A stretch of DNA of 64,000 nt from Aspidiotus rigidus (lineage: Eukaryota; Arthropoda; Insecta; Hemiptera; Diaspididae), in assembly GCA_035079385.1 (NCBI GenBank), contig JAVHKY010000053.1:2666001-2730000 (forward strand). Direction: 5' to 3'. Numbering within the stretch: the first letter of the stretch is position 1; every line of letters starts with the position of its first letter. Below, piece by piece: positions 55,490-64,000 of this stretch. The position numbers and the translations under genes are program-made. The notes beneath the pieces were generated by a model. The model was given only the letters and a program-made list of their open reading frames with translations, was not told the DNA's origin and did no database searches.

Positions 55490-58203
55490 CCAAGAGTAGT
55501 TCTTAGCGTAGTAATTATGTATGTTGAGCTAACTAGCTGACAGGCTCATCCATTTCTTTCGCCCCTATATTAGGATGTTAGGCCAAGTAGCGGAGCCTAG
55601 GTTAGCCTAGTATATTATAGGCTAACTTGTAAAGAAATTTGTTAAGTCCTTAAAGTGAAGCCCAGAACAAGTATAAAGGTACACGAGACTAAGTAGCCTG
55701 ATATAGTAGGTAAAGGTTTTCGATGACGCCATAGGAACAAAACCTTGACGAGAGTCTGTATGCTAAATGGAGGTTTTCTTCGTTCGTACGAGCCTTTTAT
55801 ACGTGTAAGATATGAAGTACAGAAGCACGTGAATGGTACCGGTTTCATCCTGGGGAGAGTTTATGAAGCCTCTACTTTATTGTATGTTAAGCACATAGCT
55901 TGTTATAGACTCTAACCCTATTCAACATCTACTTCTATCCTCGAGTCTTGTTGATCTTCAAGCAAAATAAAAGCGCCTCATTGATGACGTTACAGTAACA
56001 AAACCGTAACGGAAGCTCGTATATAAAGAGGGAGCAGGATGAGCTAGTTGGCCTAACATACAGTATACGAAGGCCCTAGTATATTATATGTTGGGCTGAG
56101 TATAGCGGAATTCGTGTTAACCCCATTAATGAAGGCTGAGAATACTGGTCTCAAAGAAGTGGGCATCAAAATTTTTTCAAGTAAGTAAAGGTAGATCAAA
56201 GGTCACCGATGACGTTATCAGGCGTGATAAAAAAAAAACTGCGACTGTTTTTCCAAGAGTAGTTCGAGTCAAAAAACCGTTAAAAAACTGCAACGGTTTT
56301 TCGTGACGGTCTTTCCGAAAATAGTGCGAATTTTATAAGCGTACAAAATGCTAAAATCATCAAAGAATTCCGACTTCAATTCCCACTTTTAAAATGAATG
56401 GGTTCGACGTTCCGATGCATTTTTCATGAATCATTTGTTCCGATGTCCCTTCACTCAATAAAAATTCTTGCTCCAAAGTCCGTAACCTATGGGTCAAAGC
56501 GCAAACTCTTCTTGGAACCTCAACTTGATGGACAGACGACGGCAGTAATCGGGTTTCACAAGTTTCTTCTTAGGTCCAAGCCGCCTCCCCCTCGAGAGTT
56601 AGTATCGCCTTCGAAACTTTTTCCAAATCTTGAAAGCTCCCTTGCTCTCGAATAGTTAGTATAATTTTTAGAACATTTTTCCTAGTCGAACTGAATTAGA
56701 ACTCTCTCCCCTCCGCAACCACGATTCGCTGATCATACCTAGCCTTTTTTTGGGGGGGGGGGGTTCCCCAGTTGGAACTTACTCCATGGGGCGAGTTTAT
56801 TTCGCAATGAAAGACAATGTTATAAACTAGCCCTTGCAGGGAGATCGCTCTCTGCAAGGGGTTTTATCATCTTATATGTAGTTTATATCTAGTGCTTCCA
56901 TACTCAAGGGTTGCTCGCAGAGACTTGTCGAGTTGACTTATGCACTGGACGGGTTTCCCTTTCGTACTTCGGCTATTAATCATCCACTCAGTTGCCCCGA
57001 TTGGTCTAACAGTGATCTCAGGGCAGCTGGGAGGAGAAAAGTAGATTGGGAGGTACAATACCGGGGGGGGGGCTCCTCTACATATCCCCAAATAAGTGGG
57101 GTAGAGGGGACCTAAGGATATTTAAGTGTTATATCAATTGTAAAATTATGTGTTGGTTACAATCTTACTTCTATACCTGTAATAGTAGTAAGTAAAGATC
57201 CGCAGGGCATGTCCAGTACTCCACTTTTGGTCGATGGTTACAGGGAGATAACCGCCTTCCCCAGTAGGATCATACCTAGCCTTAAACTAAAAAACCCTCT
57301 CTCCCTCAGATGCCTACAGTCACATTTAGTGTCCAAATTCCTAAAGTAGATGAAAGCTCCGATCAGAAACACAATTTGCTCTTCATCCCGTACTGTAGAA
57401 AGAGAGTAAAATTTACTACTTTACTCGTAATTGGTAATTTTTATTTTAAGGAATTTCTTCCGTCAAGTATTTCCTTAATTGATAAATTGTTATTCATCTT
57501 CAAATTCTCAATATTGCCTTGAAAAAGCCAAAAAATCGAATCGCAAGGAGACATTGAGCTGATTCAAAGAAATTTGAGAATGATGTTTTGGTGCAAAAAA
57601 ATTCTTTAGGTATCCTTATATCCATACTCTATTTTTATCGGCTCTTCATCTGTGTTCATAAATCATCGTAAAATTTTAAGTCATTTCTTTTCATAACAAA
57701 AATAAATTTCCTTATTTTCTCCTCCCTCTATACAACGCTGGCAGAAAGAAGGAAATTTCCTACTTGACTAAAGATAGTATTGACATGACACCCAAACTTC
57801 ACGATATAACGAGCATTACCTACCTCTACATTTCCGAAGTTGCCAATATTACGCTCATATTATTAAAATTTATTTGATTTGCTAAATTCATAACTTAGAA
57901 TTAAGTATCGGGACACGCGTACGATTTGTATGTACAGAGTATATCGTACGCTTTTTTGATTCGTATCTTTCAAAGACGAAAATACTGTTTTTAAGGTCAA
58001 CTGGTTTAGAAATCTAAAAAATATGTACTCAACGTATGTACGAGTATTAGCATATGAGAGGTTCCATCAAAATTTCAGACAAAATCCTTATTCTACGCCT
58101 TCATTTATTTCAGAAGATAAAATTCTCTTCTTCTTATGCAGGTTGTATGGTACCTATCGTCGTCATACAAAGTTGAAATAACAGCAATATTTTGTTAGAC
58201 TGT
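55490..58203. other. No gene recognised; dispersed repeats
   Basis: Copies of the CCTAACATACAGTAT repeat lie at about 55560-55630 and 56040-56110. Runs of G occur at about 56750-56763 and 57063-57070. Open frames at 56398-56655 and 56867-57091 have no recognisable content. Confidence 0.35.
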
Positions 58204-58205
58204 AC

Positions 58206-58454
58206 TTATGATACGAGCACAATAATTCTAGAAACGAATGGTACGTGCCCATAGGCTGTGTAGATCAAATTTCCTTTTTGAATGTCAAAGACCCATAAAC
58301 TGTGAATGTCCTCTCCCGACACAGAATTAGGATTTCGTCTGTGGTCCTGCCAGTTTTTTATTTCACTCACTCTCTTCGATTGACTAAGATGTGTTAATTT
58401 TTTCAAGTGCTTCTGATGTCTTTGTGCACAGTTGAAACAAAATTCTATATCCGT
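58206..58454 (-). other. Exon-like open stretch, unrecognised
   Basis: On the minus strand the frame is open from about 58454 and reads TDIEFCFNCAQRHQKHLKKL, later VSGEDIHSLWVFDIQKGNL, ending at TAA 58206. AGAG|GTAACG could serve as an acceptor. The composition is protein-like and unlike its neighbours. It may be a terminal exon or a relic. I cannot name the family. Confidence 0.3.
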
Positions 58455-59486
58455 TACCTCTCTTTTTCACCCAGTTGTTTTCAAGAAAAAAATTGCTCTT
58501 CTCACGTGTCAATGACATCTCTAGGATTTTTCACTTTCTGGCCCCTACGTTTGCTATCATAGGCAATTACCATGGTTCTCTTACACGTCTCGCGCTGCTG
58601 GGGATAATTGTAACTTAAGTTTTTTTTTTTTTACCTAACCATTCTTTTTAAAATATTGCCGTACATTGTGCAACTCTTATTATTTTCGCTTTTTATGAGC
58701 TGACTTGAAATATAGGGAGGTCTACTATTGAGTTTTCAATCAACATGACTACCTAGATAAAACACTAAGAACTGAAGAAAGTTAAGTTTTTCAACGATAA
58801 GCAAGAATTCGACTGGCTGGAAAATTTTTTTCTCCGAAATTGAAATGTATCACGTGACCCTTCAAAACATTTTGCATTAATGAAAATGTGTAGAAAAAAA
58901 GAAATGCAAAAATTTCTTTGATTGCTTTCGTGTTCTATTTTACTTCCCAAAATATACATAAAAATTAATAAATGATACATCAATTTTTATTTAAGGAAGA
59001 TGAGGGATTCCGTATTATACGATTTTTTTTTGTGTAACATGCAGCTACCTCTCATCTATAAAATGATGTTTTCTAGTACGACTATCCACACTGCGGTTTA
59101 TGTGTAATTGACTGCGCCCGGTCTTACTGGAAATGACCGAGAATAAATATTTTCCACATCAACTATGTAAAAGATTGTTCTAGAGAACTTGAGGACCTAC
59201 CGTATCAAATAAATTGGCAGTTTTCCTATTAGTTTAAAATATTCATTTTGAACTTCACGTAAATTGGGTAAATGTACCTGAAAGAATGTTTATATATGTA
59301 CGCATACATTGAAACCAGATAACCAAGTGAGGGCGGAAAGAAGTAAGTGCAAGAAAACTACACGAATACCTAAATATATGCGAAGAACCCCATCTAAATA
59401 GAAAATTTAAATGAGAATTTTGATCGCGCGTTTACAATTTTGTTTGAATGAATTAAAACGTTGCACAAAAATTGCGCTACACGTAC

Positions 59487-59553
59487 CTTCTTCTTCGTTC
59501 ATAGCTAGGATTCTCGTGAAATTAGAGAAGTCAAATTGCTGAAGCTGGGTCAT
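59487..59553 (-). other. Possible first coding exon of an unidentified gene
   Basis: ATG at 59553 opens MTQLQQFDFSNFTRILAMNEEE and meets a good donor (AAG|GTACGT at 59487/59486). No next exon was matched with certainty. The exon-like stretch at 58206-58454 lies downstream on the same strand and could belong to it. Confidence 0.3.
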
Positions 59554-59559
59554 GATACC

Positions 59560-61700
59560 TTCAATGTACTCACGCATATATAAGATTACAAGTCATGAGG
59601 TCGTTCCTCCCGGTGAATGTACTAACAAGGATTTCTAGAAAGACACTGGCTTCATTTTATAAACTCTAATTTCGTAGAAGAGAGAGAGAAAATGTTGAAC
59701 TTTCTGTAGTCGATTGACGGAATGATTTATAGGGTGAAGGATCTAGTGTACATTGTTCTTCTTACTGAAAGAAAACTGACACGGGATAGGCTATAGGTAA
59801 GTTAAAATTTTTGGGGGGTTTAAAATTGCTAGGAGTATATTTTTAACGGGGAGCCTATTTTTACTTTTGTATTTCCGCGTCCCTCCATTCGCAAACCAAA
59901 TTTAGCCTGATATATGGGAAAGAGGCGGGGAACTTGGAAACATTTCTACCTGTGACCTTTGTAAGAGGATAATTTAGCTTTGTAGGGTCCTCAACTTACG
60001 AAACGTTTCGGAAGAGTTGGCATAAATCTCTATAGCGAAAGAGCGTGATATCATCGGAGACGAAAGAAGAGCGGAGGAGGAACATATCTGACTTCGAGAG
60101 ATGGCTTCTGTTCGTAGGGGCATTAAAGGGAAAGTTTTATCGAATGGACCGAAGGAAACGCGTGGGGACTAAAACCTATGTATATTAGGTCCTAATTGCG
60201 CTAGGGATCAATAAAAATACGCATCAAATGACGGGACATGACGCTTAGTAAGGTCATTATTGATCTTGATCTACTTTAGCTAGGGACTTGTAAAAATTTC
60301 GTCGAAAGCAGATGAACGTATTATAATCAGGGCTAAAGAAAGGGGGAGGGGTGATTTGGTAACTTTGTTCCTGGTCCCGGGTTTCTTAGGGGGCCTGCAG
60401 TGCTCGCATTGCTTTTTTTTTTTTCTTTGAAAAAGAAGGAAGATTAATCGTGAGCGAAACAAGAGAAAAATTTTTGGGGGCCCGCACTCTCCTTTCTCCT
60501 GGGCCCGGGAATCCTTTCAAAATAAAAGCTAGTACCTTCCGCAAGTAACCTTTTGTATATTTACGATACCGCAGAGAAATTCTTGGATGTCGTTTCGATT
60601 TTCTTTTTTTTTTCTTTGTTTTTTCACTCAACGTGAAGTGCCAGATTTGGGTATTCTTACTTAAGAGGATAAACGTCGGGCACAGAACGTAACAGGCGAT
60701 AAAATTAAGAAATTCAAGTACAGGCAGCCCTGCATAATAAAAAGGTGATTACGTTGAATTTATAACTTTGAAAAATTCAATTTTGTTTCAATCAATTAAA
60801 ATTAATGTCGCGTTGAAAAACTGTTTACTCTTTCTTCAAATAGCCCCTGGAGCACTGATGGCCAGATAGGTAGGTACTGATTAAAATAGTGATATGAAGG
60901 GAAACCGATTCGCAGACATGCACATTTTTGAGTGGTAGATAACGGTATTCTCAGATTGCCATAATAGACAAGATCTAGACAACTGCGCGCACACAAGCAT
61001 ACATTTTTATTCAAATTAAACACACACAAAAAAAAAAAAATCAAATAATATGACAAGAGGGACAGTACTTGATGAAATTATTATTCAGAAAATCAACAAA
61101 AATGGTTTGAGTATAAAAAAATTGAATAGTAAATATGAGAAATTGGAAAAGTATTGGAATTAAGTACAACTTAGCGTTCAGTTATAAGTAATTCCAGGGT
61201 TGCCGTGAAGCCACTTTTTTTAAGACAATTCTTCGCAGGAAATTTTTTTTTGGGGGGGGGGTCGGTTTTTTCCTTTGTTCTCGTATTATTATTGGGGGTC
61301 TGGTCTTCTTTTTTTTTTTTTTTTTTTTTTGCTTGTTAACAATTTTTTGGGGAGCGAAATCTTTGTAAGCTTTGGGGGATCACGGCACCCCTGAATTCCG
61401 TGCTCATTGATAGTATAAAGATATTCATCCTGGCGCACTCGTAGCGCAAGCCACTTTTTATCTATCTCAGACTAATTTTTTTAACCACCGCAAGCTATTT
61501 TTTCATTTAGCGCACTCGACTTTTTTGACGTGGAACAGGTCTTGTATATCGAGGAGGTATTTCTGAAAAATCGAGCATAATCGAGCAACAGATAAAAACG
61601 ACAGATTTTCCATAGCATCCCATGTTACTGTAGGTAGCAACAGATTTTAGGTAGCTAAAAAGGTAGGCCCCCTGGCGAGGCGCATAGACCTTTTCAATTC
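59560..61700. other. No gene recognised
   Basis: Homopolymer-rich sequence with T-runs at about 60411-60424 and 61310-61330 and a G-run near 61252. 'Caagccacttttt'-type phrases at about 61448-61520 recur at about 63170-63230. Confidence 0.4.
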
Positions 61701-61702
61701 TA

Positions 61703-62920
61703 AAGATAATCTCACTTTCTTTGAGTTTCTCCTTCACCTTCCTTCAAAGAGGTAGGGTAAGGGGAATAAATGAGAAATGTTGTAACTCGTTCAACTGAAA
61801 ATAATCAGTGCGAACGTGCGCGCGCGTCCGTGCACATCTCTACCCTGTGGGTGATTCAGAAATTTGCGAGTACACCCCGCATGGTGAATTCAAAATTTGC
61901 GTGCGTCCGTGCAAATGACCTTGGGACTTGGACAAATTTCGAAATCTACAGCAGAAAGTCGAAAGGTGGAAACCCAAAATATTTTATATCAGACTTATGC
62001 TAAACCGAGATAGGGACCGAGAAAGAGGGCGAACAAGCGGAGCGAGTGAGCCCCACGAAAGTGGACACCTCAAAATATTTCTCATAGAAGACTTAAATTT
62101 TTCATACCATTCTAATCCAACAGGAAGACAGGGGGCGAACGAGCGGAGCGAGTGAGCTCCACGAAAGTCGATACCTCAAAATATTTCTCATAGAAGACTT
62201 AAATTTTCTCATGCCATTCTAATACAACAGGCCCCACGAAAGTCGATACCTTAAAATATTTCTTATAGAAGACTTAAATTTTCTCATACCATTCTAATAC
62301 AACAGGAAGACAGGGGGCGAACGAGCGGAGCGAGTGAGCTCCACGAAAGTCGATACCTCAAAATATTTCTCATAGAAGACTTAAATTTTCTCATGCCATT
62401 CTAATACAACAGGCCCCACGAAAGTCGATACCTTAAAATATTTCTTATAGAAGACTTAAATTTTCTCATACCATTCTAATACAACAGGAAGACAGGGGGC
62501 GAACGAGCGGAGCGAGTGAGGCCTCCGAAAGTGGACACCTCAAAATATTTCTCATAGAAGACTTAAATTTTCTCATACCATTGAATACACTAGGTGATAC
62601 CTCAAAATATTTCTCGTACAAGACTTATACGACGCCAAGGTAGGTACGGGGTAAACGAGTAATATCTCACGAACACTTGACCAAGTAGAAGCCTAGACTA
62701 AAATATTTCAGGGTCACTGATAAAATATAAAAGACATGAAACCAGGGCCAGGGTACTTATACTCAACAATCATAGTTTCTAGATCTATATCCATAAGCGC
62801 AATTAGAGAAGTAAAATTATAATATGAAACTCGAGGAATAGATAATCTCACTTTCTTTAAGCCTCTCCTTCTCCTTCCTCTAAGAAGGTGGGGTAAATGG
62901 AATAAATAAGAAATTCAACC
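61703..62920 (+). repeat. Repeat block with direct flanks and ~75-105-bp tandem units
   Basis: A stretch beginning gataatctcactttctttga (61703-61785) returns at 62837-62920, bracketing the block. Between about 62010 and 62610 run tandem units containing gaacgagcggagcgagtgag, cacgaaagtcgatacctcaa and atagaagacttaaattttct. Long units (with the gagcggagcgag part) alternate with short ones (without it), so the pair has been amplified about three times. Confidence 0.75.
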
Positions 62921-63890
62921 GCAAAATAGTCTTATATACTAAGAAAGACATGAAATATGATCTTTATTTATTTGCCTATGCCAGAAAATTTCGAAACAAA
63001 GAACGTGTTCCACGCCTTATCTATTCAGTTAAGCTGAAAGTAAATCAATTGGGGGGGGGGGTTCCCGCCCCCCTTTCGTGGCGCGGAGCGCCGAGTTTTT
63101 TTTGTAACGCAAAACTTTTTTTTTTTTTCAACTGATATACTCGTATTTTTTCTGTAACACAAGCTACTTTTTCAACTTGCGATGTCATAGTGCAAGCTGA
63201 TTTTTACCTTTCACAAACCGCTTTTTCGGCACACCAAATACAACACAATTTTTCTGACACCCATCTTATTTTCAACTTTTAATATTCTGCTATTTTTAAA
63301 GCAAATATTATTCATTTTACACTATTTTTTCTTACTCACTTCTCAAAACTTTTGTATCATTTTTGTATCACTTTTATCTCTTTCCCGCCATATTTTCATT
63401 CTCTAAATTCTTATTTTACTTTTCACAATTGTAAAACACTCATAATCCAATTTAAAAGCATTGAACGAAAGGGTGAATATCGTGAGGGCTACCAACTCCC
63501 CAACTCTAAGTTTAAATCCCAATACGATACAGACTGGAAACGTGAAAGCCAACACTCCGACAGGCAAACGGAATCCGGTTTCCTTCCATGTTTGGTTTAC
63601 TTTCCACGACGGTCATCACTTCATGGAAAAAGACAGTGACAAACTTGAAAACTCGAACTTCATCATGAAATCGGAATTGAAATGGCCGTGGACTTGCCCT
63701 TTTTCGATCAATCATTTCTTTGAGCTTTCGAATTTTAATTAAATCGAAAAATATGAAGCTACTTGTATAATGTAATTAAGCTAAATTAATTTTCATGACC
63801 CAGAATAAGGGAAAGATTCCTTCCACCCTTCATACATATTTCATACCCTCAAAAACATCACATTGCAAAAATTTGAAAGAAAATAATTTC
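62921..63890. other. No gene recognised
   Basis: A piece at about 62950-62985 (atgatctttatttatttgcc) echoes 2818-2845. The G-run at 63051-63061 and T-run near 63117-63128 are simple sequence. Frames at 63352-63742 lack domain content. Confidence 0.35.
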
Positions 63891-63895
63891 CCTAT

Positions 63896-63927
<32 letters not shown>
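63896..63927. repeat. CT microsatellite
   Basis: About 16 CT units followed by a C-run. Confidence 0.9.
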
Positions 63928-63929
<2 letters not shown>

Positions 63930-64000
63930 CCCCCGGTCGCGAGTAGTTCAATGATAATTCCAATTTCTAGTCAACTCTTTTTAATTTTTTTTTTTTTTCT

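Overview
This window is eukaryotic nuclear DNA, almost certainly from an insect. It has spliced genes with GT-AG introns, a Dorsal-type NF-kappaB gene, an R&R-type cuticular protein relic, insect-style non-LTR and Penelope-like retroelements, and a nuclear copy of very AT-rich mitochondrial DNA. The derived COX2 tail in that copy and the alternative Dorsal C-terminus lean towards a hemipteran such as a scale insect or mealybug, but that placement is an inference.

Layout. 0-17 kb is gene-poor and repeat-rich. It holds an R1-like reverse transcriptase fragment, a 4.8 kb inverted repeat whose arms carry divergent copies of a small secreted-protein gene (one open, one broken), a cuticular protein pseudogene, an RTE-type retroelement inserted in a minisatellite, a third broken copy of the secreted-protein gene, a Helitron 3' end and a hAT-like MITE. 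17-31 kb is a nest of mobile DNA. A Penelope-like element with a 14-bp target duplication contains, in its left pLTR, a 2.3 kb terminal-inverted-repeat (TIR) element that itself carries a mitochondrial insert. This is followed by a 2.9 kb foldback element, a TIR family with two copies (one with a second element inside it), and a 1.4 kb inverted-repeat element around a 107-codon ORF.

31-52 kb is the gene-bearing part: sphingosine-1-phosphate phosphatase (minus), a MAGT1/OST3-type oxidoreductase subunit (minus), MED17 (plus, head-to-head with MAGT1 across 641 bp) and dorsal (minus, tail-to-tail with MED17). Complete exon chains with matching phases could be built for SGPP (440 aa), MED17 (644 aa) and dorsal (539 aa or 659 aa, by alternative use of one donor). 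These genes are housekeeping or immune/developmental and do not form a pathway together. 52-64 kb again lacks a recognisable complete gene. It has a second Penelope relic, isolated exon-like stretches and tandem repeats.

The most unusual theme is a recurring design: several unrelated-looking TIR or foldback elements whose interiors are filled with short degenerate motifs instead of coding sequence. Two of them share a CCCG(A/G)TAAAC terminus and, by comparison with empty sites inside this same window, both made 2-bp target duplications.
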